61,684 nucleotides of DNA from Mesostigma viride (taxonomy: Eukaryota; Streptophyta; Mesostigmatophyceae; Mesostigmatales; Mesostigmataceae), in NCBI GenBank assembly GCA_009746045.1, contig RPFO01001076.1, positions 1 through 61,684 of the forward strand. Reading direction: 5' to 3'. The translations under genes were made by a program, and so were the position numbers. This document shows, one piece after another, positions 13,209-25,382 of this stretch; the stretch's first letter is position 1; each line of letters opens with the position of its first letter. The notes below the pieces were generated by a model. That model was given only the letters and a program-made list of their open reading frames with translations. It did not search any database and was not told the origin of the DNA.

Positions 13209-14002
13209 CAGTTAGGTTAAATAGTGCCGGAACCTTTTGCCGCCTGAGGCAAATCGGTCCGTAACACTATTTTGCCCGGAATAACCACTTCCGAGCACCC
13301 AAGTTAATTCGGCCGAATTAACTTGGGTGCTCGGAAGTGGTTATTCCGGGCAAAATAGTGTTACGGACCGATTTGCCTCAGGCGGCAAAAGGTTCCGGCA
13401 CTATTTAACCTAACTAAAACCTGGCCTCGTGGAGGGGGACGAAGAGCCCGAGACATCCGCCTAGGCCGCTGAGCACGCACCACTAAATGCGCCGGAGCTG
13501 CCTCAGTGAGGATTCGAACCCCTGACCTCCAAGGTGCACGGGTTTTAGTTAGGTTAAATAGTGCCGGAACCTTTTGCCGCCTGAGGCAAATCGGTCCGTA
13601 ACACTATTTTGCCCGGAATAACCACTTCCGAGCACCCAAGTTAATTCGGCCGAATTAACTTGGGTGCTCGGAAGTGGTTATTCCGGGCAAAATAGTGTTC
13701 CGGCCCGATTTGCCTCAGGCGGCAAAAGGTTCTGTCACTATTTAACGTAACTAAAACCCGTGCACCTTGGAGGTCAGGGGTTCGAATCCTCACTGAGGCA
13801 GCTCCGGCGCATTTAGTGGTGCGTGCTCAGCGGCCTAGGCGGATGTCTCGGGCTCTTCGTCCCCCCTCCACGAGGCCAGGTTTTAGTTACGTTAAATAGT
13901 GCCGGAACCTTTTGCCGCCTGAGGCAAATCGGTCCGTAACACTATTTTGCCCGGAATAACCACTTCCGAGCACCCAAGTTAATTCGGCCGATTATAAACC
14001 CG
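13209..14002. repeat. Nested palindrome insertion with a tRNA-like B-box segment
   Basis: A 102-base arm (P, starts GTTAGGTTAAATAGTGCC) is followed by its near-perfect inverse, centred on TTCGGCCGAA at about 13312. Next come a spacer of about 125 bases (S), a second P-P' palindrome centred near 13651, then S inverted, then a truncated P. The whole is thus also a larger palindrome around 13651. On its inverse strand S contains GGAGGTCAGGGGTTCGAATC, the variable-loop plus T-arm pattern of a tRNA (RNA polymerase III B box). No complete tRNA can be folded. It may be a fold-back or tRNA-derived short element, or a template-switch or assembly product. Confidence 0.75.
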
Positions 14003-17000
14003 GGCCATGATGACACCATGGGAGCCTGAATCCTCATCATTAATTACATAAATGCCATTCATGTACGTAGGCCAGCCATGGAGACACCATGGGAGCCTGA
14101 ATCCTCATCATTAATTACATACATGCCAACAATGTAGGTAGACAAGCCATGATGACACCATGGGAGCCTGAATCCTCATCATTTATTTTATGAGACATCC
14201 ATGTACGTAGGCCAGCCATGATGACACCATGGGAGCCTGAATCCTCATCATTTCTTTTTCTTTGACATCCATGTACGTAGGCCAGCCATGATGACACCAT
14301 GGGAGCCTGAATCCTCCTCATTAATTACATACATGCCATCCATGTACGTACACGGGCCATGATGACACCATGGGAGCCTGAATCCTCCTCATTTACTATT
14401 CCTTGACATCCATGTACGTAGACGGGCCATGATGACACCATGGGAGCCTGAATCCTCATCATTTTTTTTTCTTTGACATCCATGTACATACGTAGGCCAG
14501 CCATGATGACACCAATGGAGCCTGAATCCTCATCATTAATTACATACATAAATGCCATGATCATCAATGACCCCATGGGAGCCTGAATCCTCATCATTAA
14601 ATACATAAATGCCACGGTCCATGTACGTAGACGGGCCATGATGACACCAATGGAGCCTGAATCCTCATCATTAATTACATAAATGCCAACCATGTACATA
14701 CACGGGCAATGATGACACCATGGGAGCCTGAATCCTCATCATTAATTACATAAATGCCAACCATGTACGTAGGCCAGCCATGATGACACTATGGGAGCCT
14801 GAATCCTCATCATTCATTTCATACATGCCAACAACACGTAGACGGGCCATAATGACACCACGGGAGCCTGAATCCTCATCATTTTTTTTTCTTTGACATC
14901 CATGTACGTAGGCCAGCCATGATGACACCATGGGAGCCTGAATCCTCATCATTTTTTTTCTGAGACATCCATGTACGTAGGCCAGCCATGATGACACCAT
15001 GGGAGCCTGAATCCTCATCATTAAATACATACATGCCATCCATGTACGTAGACAGGCCATGATGACACCATGGGAGCCTGAATCCTCATCATTTACTATT
15101 CCTTGACATCCATGTACGTAGACGGGCCATGATGACACCATGGGAGCCTGAATCCTCATCATTTTTTTTTCTTTGACATCCATGTACATACGTAGGCCAG
15201 CCATGATGACACCAATGGAGCCTGAATTCTCATCATTAATTACATACATGCCATCCATGTACGTAGACAGGCCATGACATCTGACACCATGGGAGCCTGA
15301 ATCCTCATCATTTACTATTCCTTGACATCCATGTACGTAGACGGGCCATGATGACACCATGGGAGCCTGAATCCTCATCATTTTTTTTTCTTTGACATCC
15401 ATGTACATACGTAGGCCAGCCATGATGACACCAATGGAGCCTGAATCCTCATCATTAATTACATACATAAATGCCAACCATGTACATACACGGGCAATGA
15501 TGACACCAATGGAGCCTGAATCCTCATCATTAATTACATAAATGGCAACCATGTACATACACGGGCAATGATGACACCATGGGAGCCTGAATCCTCATCA
15601 TTTTTTTTTTCTTTGACATCCATGTACATACGTAGGCCAGCCATGATGACACCAATGGAGCCTGAATCCTCATCATTAATTACATACATGCCATCCATGT
15701 ACGTAGACAAGCCATGATGACCCCATGGGAGCCTGAATCCTCATCATTAATTACATACATGCCATCCATGTACGTAGACAGGCCATGATGACACCATGGG
15801 AGCCTGAATCCTCATCATTTACTATTCCTTGACATCCATGTACGTAGGCCAGCCATGGAGACACCATGGGAGCCTGAATCCTCCTCATTAATTACATAAA
15901 TGCCAACCATGTACGTAGACAAGCCATGATGACCCCATGGGAGCCTGAATCCTCATCATTAATTACATAAATGCCATCCATGTACGTAGACGGGCCATGA
16001 TGACACCATGGGAGCCTGAATCCTCATCATTTACTATTCCTTGACATCCATGTACGTAGGCCAGCCATGGAGACACCATGGGAGCCTGAATCCTCCTCAT
16101 TAATTACATAAATGCCAACCATGTATGTAGACAAGCCATGATGACCCCATGGGAGCCTGAATCCTCATCATTAATTACATAAATGCCATCCATGTAAGTA
16201 GACGGGCCATGATGACACCATGGGAGCCTGAATCCTCCTCATTAATTACATAAATGCCAACCATGTACGTAGACAAGCCATGATGACACCATGGGAGCCT
16301 GAATCCTCATCATTAATTACATAAATGCCATCCATGTACGTAGACGGGCCATGATGACACCATGGGAGCCTGAATCCTCATCATTAATTACATAAATGCC
16401 ATTCATGTACGTAGGCCAGCCATGGAGACACCATGGGAGCCTGAATCCTCATCATTAATTACATACATGCCAACAATGTAGGTAGACAAGCCATGATGAC
16501 ACCATGGGAGCCTGAATCCTCATCATTTATTTTATGAGACATCCATGTACGTAGGCCAGCCATGATGACACCATGGGAGCCTGAATCCTCATCATTTCTT
16601 TTTCTTTGACATCCATGTACGTAGGCCAGCCATGATGACACCATGGGAGCCTGAATCCTCCTCATTAATTACATACATGCCATCCATGTACGTACACGGG
16701 CCATGATGACACCATGGGAGCCTGAATCCTCATCATTTACTATTCCTTGACATCCATGTACGTAGGCCAGCCATGGAGACACCATGGGAGCCTGAATCCT
16801 CATCATTAATTACATAAATGCCAACCATGTACGTAGACAAGCCATGATGACACCATGGGAGCCTGAATCCTCCTCATTAATTACATAAATGCCAACCATG
16901 TACGTAGACAAGCCATGATGACACCATGGGAGCCTGAATCCTCATCATTAATTACATACATGCCATCCATGTACGTAGACAGGCCATGATGACACCATGG

Positions 17001-20000
17001 GAGCCTGAATCCTCATCATTTACTATTCCTTGACATCCATGTACGTAGGCCAGCCATGGAGACACCATGGGAGCCTGAATCCTCCTCATTAATTACATAA
17101 ATGCCAACCATGTACGTAGACAAGCCATGATGACCCCATGGGAGCCTGAATCCTCATCATTAATTACATAAATGCCATCCATGTACGTAGACGGGCCATG
17201 ATGACACCATGGGAGCCTGAATCCTTATCATTTACTATTCCTTGACATCCATGTACGTAGGCCAGCCATGGAGACACCATGGGAGCCTGAATCCTCATCA
17301 TTAATTACATAAATGCCAACCATGTACGTAGACAAGCCATGATGACACCATGGGAGCCTGAATCCTCCTCATTAATTACATAAATGCCAACCATGTACGT
17401 AGACAAGCCATGATGACACCATGGGAGCCTGAATCCTCATCATTAATTACATACATGCCATCCATGTACGTAGACAGGCCATGATGACACCATGGGAGCC
17501 TGAATCCTCATCATTTACTATTCCTTGACATCCATGTACGTAGGCCAGCCATGATGACACCAATGGAGCCTGAATCCTCCTCGTTAATTACATAAATGCC
17601 AACCATGTACGTAGACAAGCCATGATGACCCCATGGGAGCCTGAATCCTCATCATTTACTATTCCTTGACATCCATGTACGTAGACGGGCCATGATGACA
17701 CCATGGGAGCCTGAATCCTCCTCGTTAATTACATAAATGCCAACCATGTACGTAGACAAGCCATGATGACCCCATGGGAGCCTGAATCCTCATCATTTAC
17801 TATTCCTTGACATCCATGTACGTAGACGGGCCATGATGACACCATGGGAGCCTGAATCCTCATCATTTACTATTCCTTGACATCCATGTACGTAGGCCAG
17901 CCATGATGACACCAATGGAGCCTGAATCCTCTTCATTTTCTTAATGAGAGGATTCAGGTGACATAAATGCCAACCATGTAGGTAGACAAGCCATGATGAC
18001 ACCATGGGAGCCTGAATCCTCATCATTTACTATTCCTTGACATCCATGTACGTAGGCCAGCCATGGAGACACCATGGGAGCCTGAATCCTCCTCATTAAT
18101 TACATAAATGCCAACCATGTACGTAGACAAGCCATGATGACCCCATGGGAGCCTGAATCCTCATCATTAATTACATAAATGCCATCCATGTAAGTAGACG
18201 GGCCATGATGACACCATGGGAGCCTGAATCCTCCTCATTAATTACATAAATGCCAACCATGTACGTAGACAAGCCATGATGACACCATGGGAGCCTGAAT
18301 CCTCATCATTAATTACATAAATGCCATCCATGTACGTAGACGGGCCATGATGACACCATGGGAGCCTGAATCCTCATCATTAATTACATAAATGCCATTC
18401 ATGTACGTAGGCCAGCCATGGAGACACCATGGGAGCCTGAATCCTCATCATTAATTACATACATGCCAACAATGTAGGTAGACAAGCCATGATGACACCA
18501 TGGGAGCCTGAATCCTCATCATTTATTTTATGAGACATCCATGTACGTAGGCCAGCCATGATGACACCATGGGAGCCTGAATCCTCATCATTTCTTTTTC
18601 TTTGACATCCATGTACGTAGGCCAGCCATGATGACACCATGGGAGCCTGAATCCTCCTCATTAATTACATACATGCCATCCATGTACGTACACGGGCCAT
18701 GATGACACCATGGGAGCCTGAATCCTCCTCATTTACTATTCCTTGACATCCATGTACGTAGACGGGCCATGATGACACCATGGGAGCCTGAATCCTCATC
18801 ATTTTTTTTTCTTTGACATCCATGTACATACGTAGGCCAGCCATGATGACACCAATGGAGCCTGAATCCTCATCATTAATTACATACATAAATGCCATGA
18901 TCATCAATGACCCCATGGGAGCCTGAATCCTCATCATTAAATACATAAATGCCACGGTCCATGTACGTAGACGGGCCATGATGACACCAATGGAGCCTGA
19001 ATCCTCATCATTAATTACATAAATGCCAACCATGTACATACACGGGCAATGATGACACCATGGGAGCCTGAATCCTCATCATTAATTACATAAATGCCAA
19101 CCATGTACGTAGGCCAGCCATGATGACACTATGGGAGCCTGAATCCTCATCATTAATTTCATACATGCCAACAACACGTAGACGGGCCATAATGACACCA
19201 CGGGAGCCTGAATCCTCATCATTTTTTTTTCTTTGACATCCATGTACGTAGGCCAGCCATGATGACACCATGGGAGCCTGAATCCTCATCATTTTTTTTC
19301 TGAGACATCCATGTACGTAGGCCAGCCATGATGACACCATGGGAGCCTGAATCCTCATCATTAAATACATACATGCCATCCATGTACGTAGACAGGCCAT
19401 GATGACACCATGGGAGCCTGAATCCTCATCATTTACTATTCCTTGACATCCATGTACGTAGACGGGCCATGATGACACCATGGGAGCCTGAATCCTCATC
19501 ATTTTTTTTCTTTGACATCCATGTACATACGTAGGCCAGCCATGATGACACCAATGGAGCCTGAATTCTCATCATTAATTACATACATAAATGCCATCCA
19601 TGTACGTAGACAGGCCATGACATCTGACACCATGGGAGCCTGAATCCTCATCATTTACTATTCCTTGACATCCATGTACGTAGACGGGCCATGATGACAC
19701 CATGGGAGCCTGAATCCTCATCATTTTTTTTTCTTTGACATCCATGTACATACGTAGGCCAGCCATGATGACACCAATGGAGCCTGAATCCTCATCATTA
19801 ATTACATACATAAATGCCAACCATGTACGTAGACAAGCCATGATGACACCATGGGAGCCTGAATCCTCATCATTAATTACATAAATGGCAACCATGTACA
19901 TACACGGGCAATGATGACACCATGGGAGCCTGAATCCTCATCATTTTTTTTTTCTTTGACATCCATGTACATACGTAGGCCAGCCATGATGACACCAATG

Positions 20001-20053
20001 GAGCCTGAATCCTCATCATTAATTACATACATGCCATCCATGTACGTAGACAA

Positions 20054-20262
20054 TTGGTGAGCTATGCTCATTTTATCTATGACTAACCTGCTGAGCGGAG
20101 AATGCAACGCCGTATAGCACCAAAAGAAAAAATAATTTTAGAAAAAATATTTTTTTGTGCTGGCACCCGTACCCCAGCCACCCAGGTAGGGGTTGGCTGG
20201 AGAGGTGGTTGCTATAAAGGGTGGGCTTCCATTCTAGGGAAGCAGGTTGTTTTCTTTTGCCT
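20054..20262 (+). repeat. Split direct repeat A1
   Basis: Repeated at 24953-25161. It contains a TATA-like CTATAAAGG at about 20212-20220 that could drive the genomic transcript. Confidence 0.93.
20212..20220 (+). promoter_or_regulatory. TATA-like box in A1
   Basis: CTATAAAGG lies about 120 bases upstream of the gag ATG (20331). The second copy is in A2. Confidence 0.5.
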
Positions 20263-20330
20263 GAGAACCTCACGTGACCACAACACAAAAAACAAAACGC
20301 AAGATAACACATCAAGCAGTATAACCTACC

Positions 20331-21433
20331 ATGTCCACAGTGACAGCCCCAGACCGGAATTTCCTAGCGAAACTCAAGCAAGCAGCCAAGGAGGGATGCA
20401 CCCCAAAGGAGGCCGCCACTGCGGTTCAGAAGATCCTAGGGGAGGGGAACTGGCTAGAGCGGATCCAGAAGCTCACTCCGGGGCGTGCCAAGAACGTCAT
20501 GGACGTCCTGGAGGAACGGGGGTTTGTCAGCGACTGGGATGGGGAGGAGGCCCTGGCCGATGTGCTAGCAGCGCAACTGGGGGAGGCTATTGCAGAGCCG
20601 GACCCACCAGTGTCAGCAGGTGCGGTGGGAACGGGGGGTGTTCCCCCTTCGGCAGGTGGAAGCGGAGGGGCGGGGCATGGTGGAGCGGGCGCTGGGGAGG
20701 ACGATGGCGCTCCTGGGGCGATCGACCAGGCTGTGGCGGACCTGGACCGAAACCTAGGTCGGCTGCTGGGGACCGAGACGGGCTATGCAACGCCAGCTGG
20801 AGGGCTTCCATCCCGGCCGGGCAACGCCCGCACTGGCGGAGATATTGGCGACCTAATATCGGCTATGTCGAAGCTGCTGGACCAGGCAAAGACTCCAGCA
20901 GCTGCAAGCCCAGCCGCAGCGACGACTGCTGGCAGGCTGGCGCGCACGAAGGGGGTGGCGCTGAGTGGGCATGCAGTGCCGGTGCTGGTGAGCAACATGC
21001 TGGAGGCGGTGCTGCCGGAATGCTGGACTACGCGGAGAGCGTGGGGGGGAAGTCCATCCGTGCATCGTTAATGCTGACGATGCACGGCAGCTCAGCCAGC
21101 GGGGAGAGGCGGATGCTGCTCCTGCAGATGGCAGGAATTCTGGACACGATGGTGACAGAATTTGGCTACTGGGCCACGCCACGCTCCGAAGTAATTCTGG
21201 AGCTGGCAGCAGCCGAGTACCTGGCAAAGCTGATCACGGCATGCCAGCTGGTGGATGTGGGGTCGACGGGTTGGAAGGGGACGCCGTCGGCAATGCTGCC
21301 ATTCCAGGAGGGTGGAGCAATGCTGGCGTCTCCGGCGGTGCGGGCGGCGATGAGCATGGGGAAGCTGCAGCACAAGCTGGAGCAGGGTCCCGGCAAGAAG
21401 GGGCAGGGCGGCCCGTCCAACAACAACAAGTGA
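20331..21433 (+). CDS. Gag-like ORF of the DIRS-order element, one frame change
   Basis: The first part starts at ATG 20331 (MSTVTAPDRNFLAKLKQAAK) and stays open to 21071. The plausible continuation lies in another frame from about 21010-21030 to the stop at 21433 (GMLDYAESVGGKSIRASL onward, ending GGPSNNNK). The middle is Gly/Ala-rich. Position, size (about 365 residues) and lack of enzymatic motifs fit gag of PAT/DIRS elements, which is poorly conserved. The shift is by one base near a GC-rich stretch. Candidates are a sequencing indel, a mutation, or programmed frameshifting; no slippery heptamer is obvious. Confidence 0.7.
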
Positions 21434-21525
21434 GGGAGCGGTGCCTTCTTCCACTACCTCTTCCAGCACCCCTGCCACCTCGTGACTGGTGGCAGCAGGT
21501 ACGCTCAGGCCGTAGGCGCGATAGG

Positions 21526-24500
21526 ATGAGTCGGGCTTTTAATGCTCGCACACTAGCCTGTCAGACGGTTAGGGCGTTAAACTGGATGGGGGGGGGGGGC
21601 GAGACCCGCCTGCTGTAGATTCAGCCCGTGTGCCCGGGCCTCTGCAGCAGGCGGCCCTAGATGGGATCGATGATGCTTGCAGGTCCTTTGTCCGCCGGAA
21701 CGGTGGTTCCGTAGCGGCAATGGCAGGATCTGTAGTGGATGGGGGTGAATATGCTGAAGGAGCCCCTTACGAACCGTTAGTGGCCGCACGCTTGGCTTTG
21801 CCTGGTCCGGGGGAAGGTGGCCAAGTGGATGTGCTGAACTTACTACCCCCCTCTTGGGGAGCAATTTTGAATGATGAGAGTAGGATGGTACGGACGCTGA
21901 GCCCAGCAGAGCGGATCTTGCAGAAGTCGATGCGGATCTCGCGGGGGTGTAGCATGGAGGAGTTCGCGCGGGTTTGCACGGTGTGTGTGGAGAGGGGGAT
22001 TTTGGGTGGATTTTTTGAGGAGGAGCCGCCTATGGTGAACGGTACTTTTGGGGTCGGAAAGCCCGACGGCCGTATACGGCTGATTGTGGACAACCGGCGT
22101 GGCAACATGCCACTACCTGATCCTATGCCCGCTTTTTTACCACACCTTGGCGTGATTTGCGATTTGCCCACGCGCGCTGGGGAGGATGTTTTTGGGGGCG
22201 TATCAGATTTGGATTCGTACTACAACAGACTCCGCCTGCCAGTTTGGATGCGGCGGTACTGTGCGTGGATGCCGGTGTGGTCGGATCTGGTGGGCCTGAG
22301 TGGGGCTCGTCGGAAGGTGTGGCCGTGGATGTTGTGCTGGCCAATGGGCAACAAGCTGGCCGTCGCGGTGGCCCAGTGTGTGCATCAGTCTGTGTTGTAC
22401 CGCTGTGGCCCCAAGCCGCCGTTGGAGGCTAGTCGTGGGCTGAGCATCAACATGTCCGCGCTGATCCTGGTGGCGGAGGCCAACGAGGCGGGGGAGACCG
22501 TCCGGCTGAGGCTGGAGGAGGACCCTGCTGCGCCCTTGGCGCCCTCGCCGTGCTTCGAATCTCGGCAGGATCTGGAAGGTATGCATGCTGTGACGATCGA
22601 TGACCTCCATTTCACCCACTGTGCGTCGGTGGATGGGGTGAATCAGCAGCTAGATCGTGTTCAGGCTGCCTACGCCGCTGTTGGGCTGGTGCAGAAGTCT
22701 GACAAGGTGGTACGGGCGACAGCAGAGCAGACTGGTGTGCAGGCGGTGGGGGTCATTCACCAAAGGGATGGTGACGTGGTGCCTGTTCCTGAGCGTGTGG
22801 TGGCAGTTATCGCCGCTACTCATAGAATCTTAGATCGCGGGTTTACATACTACCGCGAACTTAGTTCTGTGCTTGGGAAGTGGGTGTGGATGCATCTGCT
22901 GTGCCGCCCCATGCTTTCGGTGTGGTCTGAGACGTACCGGCTGCTAGCAGCCATGAATGCCTCCCTGCCTGGGCGCCGCTGGCGCCTCCCTGCGGGGGCC
23001 CGCCAGGAGCTTCAGGCGGCGATCGACCTGGCCCCCTTTTTGAGGGCGGCCAGGGCCCGGCCCCTTTCTGACCGGGTCGTCGCAAGTGATGCGAGCGGCT
23101 CCGGCGGTGGGGTGGTCTACAGGGACCTGCCTGGGGCCGATTGTGCCCGGCTGGCGACCCGGCGCGAAGCGCGGGGGTGGCGGACGACAGCTTTAACGTC
23201 TGGGGAGGACTGGGACCTGGAGCGCATGGAGGAGGGGGACTACAGCCTGCTGGATAGTGGCCACTGGCGTACGGCACTGTCCTACCGGTGGCGGGGGCAG
23301 CCTAACCACATCAACGTCAAGGAGGCGATTGCTGCGACACAGGGGGTCGAGTGGTCGTGCCGGACCAAGGCGTGTCGGGGTAAGCGAGTCGTCCGGCTCG
23401 TAGACTCCAGTGCTGTGGTGGGGGCGTTTGTCAGAGGGCGGTCGTCTTCCTACCGTCTCAACCAGCTGGTTCGACGCTACTGCGCTCTGTCACTGGCTGG
23501 CGACATGCAGAGCCACTGGGTCTGGGTGGCTACCGACCACAACCCAGCTGACAAGGCCAGTCGGCGTGGCGCTTGGGTTCCTGACTTGACCCGGTGTGGT
23601 GACGTGCATCCCAACCCTGGGCCTGAGGGGGCGCGACGCCCTCGGGACTTGGCACTTTTGGAGGGCACAGTCAACCCTGTGTCTACCTTGCCAGCGTACC
23701 GACGTGCGGCGGCTGTCTACGTGGCGTGGGCGCCACCTGGCCCTGTCGACCCAGCTGACGCCGAAGCCATTTTCTGTGAGTGGATTTCTGCTGTCTACCA
23801 TGCCAGAGGCGGGCGGGGGCGTACCTTATGCCAGCATGCCAAGGCCTGTCTGCACCTGTACTACCCCGACATTGTTCGGAATTGGGTACTGGCGGACCGC
23901 CTGCTAGCAGGTTGGCAGCGGCTTGTTCCGGCTGTCAGCCCTCCGCCTATGCCCTGGCGCCTTTGCTATTTCACTGCCCTGTTGCTAGTTTCACGTCGAC
24001 AGGTGCATTTGAGTGCGTTGATTATTATTGCTTTCCAGCAGTATTTACGCATTAGCGAGGCGCTAGGGCTGCGGGTTCGGGATGTGGCTCATCCCGGCCA
24101 CCCCCTTCTCGAGCCAGGGCCCATGGTCGGTGCCCTTGTGCTGCGCAACCCCAAAACTGCGCAGGGGGCGGCCCAGCACGTCCTCGTCCGGGATCCACTT
24201 TCTTTGTGGCTCCTGCGACGTCTGACGGCTGGCCAGCCCCCGGATGCACTCCTCTTTCGAGGCTTAACGTACAGCCAGGCTAGGCAGCAGTGGGAGGCTG
24301 TGCAGGCCCGCATGAGCATCCCAGGGATGTTTTCTTTTCACAGCCTCCGGCATGGGGGGGCGACGCACGACGCCATCGCTGGCGAGTCGCCGGAGGCCAT
24401 CCAGCTGCGCGGCCGGTGGGCTTCGGCCCTCTCGGTCACGCGCTACATTGGCCTCCACCGCAGCCTCCTGGGGCGCGACATCCCACCCGCCCTCTGGGCT

Positions 24501-24560
24501 CAGGCCCTGGGTTTTGACCCAGCGGCTTTCCGGCGCCACTTCGGTGGCGTCGAGTTTTGA
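21526..24560 (+). CDS. Pol polyprotein: reverse transcriptase, RNase H, NPGP motif, tyrosine recombinase
   Basis: Open from 21600 to the stop at 24560. An upstream start at ATG 21526 (MSRAFNART) joins if the 12-G run at 21588-21599 carries an indel; otherwise the first in-frame ATG is 21720. RT: FGVGKPDGRIRLIVDNRR, motif A SDLDSYYNRLRLP (about 22200), motif B PMGNKLAVAVAQ (about 22343), catalytic TIDDLHF (about 22593; IDD in place of YxDD). RNase H: D in VASDASG (about 23083), E in NVKEAIA (about 23315), D in RLVDSSA (about 23397), D in ATDHNPADKASR (about 23529). Then CGDVHPNPGP (about 23594-23622), a 2A-like signature. Tyrosine recombinase: R in YLRISEALGLRVRD (about 24050), HSLR (24340-24351), GRW, and Y in TRYIG (about 24443). 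All catalytic residues expected for a DIRS Pol appear present; the downstream methyltransferase-type domain of DIRS1 is absent, as usual in PAT/Ngaro. Likely autonomous apart from the frame breaks. Confidence 0.93.
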
Positions 24561-24755
24561 CGTCCTCCTGTTTTTACCTCTCGTCTTTTAGCTATCAACT
24601 GACCTCACCCTTGTGTGGGAGGTCAGGGGGGAAATGGTTTAACTAACCCGAGGGTGAACCTGGGTTGGGACAAAGTACCCCCATAGCTAGGTAGTTTAAG
24701 TTTTCTTTTTTGCATGTCCTACGTATTTTCGGCTGTTAGCCATGTAAGGAGATGT

Positions 24756-24952
24756 GGGTAGAGCAGGGGCACAGCTGCTGTGGGCTGGCCCTGCACATTC
24801 ACATAGTGTGCTCACCCTAGCATACAGATGGCCGTGTTGCCATCTGGTAGACATGTCTGTGTTATTCCACCGTATAGAGCTAGCACACATATTGTAATAA
24901 ATTTGATGTTTTGTGGTGATGCATGCAAAGCAAGGCAAGGCCAGAAATGGAT
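24756..24952 (+). repeat. Split direct repeat B1
   Basis: Repeated at 25196-25382. It is directly followed by A2, giving the B1-A2 junction GGAT/TTGG that would template the circular intermediate. Confidence 0.93.
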
Positions 24953-25161
24953 TTGGTGAGCTATGCTCATTTTATCTATGACTAACCTGCTGAGCGGAGA
25001 ATGCAACGCCGTATAGCACCAAAAGAAAAAATAATTTTAGAAAAAATATTTTTTTGTGCTGGCACCCGTACCCCAGCCACCCAGGTAGGGGTTGGCTGGA
25101 GAGGTGGTTGCTATAAAGGGTGGGCTTCCATTCTAGGGAAGCAGGTTGTTTTCTTTTGCCT
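24953..25161 (+). repeat. Split direct repeat A2
   Basis: Near-identical to A1. It is followed by 34 bases of pyrimidine-rich linker before B2. Confidence 0.93.
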
Positions 25162-25195
25162 CCCACCCGCCCACCCTGGCAAAAGGGGTAGAGCA

Positions 25196-25382
25196 GGGGC
25201 ACAGCTGCTGTGGGCTGGCCCTGCACATTCACATAGTGTGCTCACCCTAGCATACAGATGGCCGTGTTGCCATCTGGTAGACATGTCTGTGTTATTCCAC
25301 CGTATAGAGCTAGCACACATATTGTAATAAATTTGATGTTTTGTGGTGATGCATGCAAAGCAAGGCAAGGCCAGAAATGGAT
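25196..25382 (+). repeat. Split direct repeat B2 (3' end of the element)
   Basis: Ends CCAGAAATGGAT and rejoins the satellite 2 sequence GCCATGATGACC. Confidence 0.93.

Larger units (their letters stand above)
8053..20053 (+). repeat. Satellite 2 (about 70 bp monomer) with 4.34 kb higher-order repeat, left part
   Basis: Each monomer has a constant part (CCATGTACGTAGAC, then GCCATGATGACACCATGGG, then AGCCTGAATCCTCATCATT). A variable linker of about 16-25 bases follows: AATTACATAAATGCCAA, TACTATTCCTTGACAT, TTTTTTTCTTTGACAT, TATTTTATGAGACAT and others. The linker order itself repeats. Homologous landmarks at 9033, 14746, 19086, 28758 (and 30608) give a period of 4340 bp after subtracting the insertions at 13209-14002 and 20054-25382. 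The many ORFs read in it are artefacts of a unit close to a multiple of three. Confidence 0.95.
20054..25382 (+). mobile_element. DIRS-order retrotransposon of PAT/Ngaro type (TOC3/kangaroo-like), split direct repeats
   Basis: Layout: A1 (20054-20262), gag, pol (RT, RNase H, tyrosine recombinase), B1 (24756-24952), A2 (24953-25161), B2 (25196-25382). A1 and A2, and B1 and B2, are almost identical direct repeats. B1 and A2 abut, the arrangement that distinguishes PAT/Ngaro from inverted-repeat DIRS elements. It interrupts a satellite 2 monomer between GTAGACAA and GCCATGATG with no target duplication, as expected for tyrosine-recombinase integration. The identical repeats suggest recent insertion. 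Members are known in volvocine green algae. Confidence 0.93.

Noticed and set aside
13500-13800. tRNA gene within the palindrome insertion
   Set aside because: Only the variable-loop/T-arm portion is tRNA-like; the 5' half is palindrome arm sequence.
20102-20330. Extended N-terminus of the gag ORF starting at 20102
   Set aside because: It lies in the A1 repeat and leader, in a different frame from ATG 20331, and also occurs in A2 at 25001. It is leader sequence.
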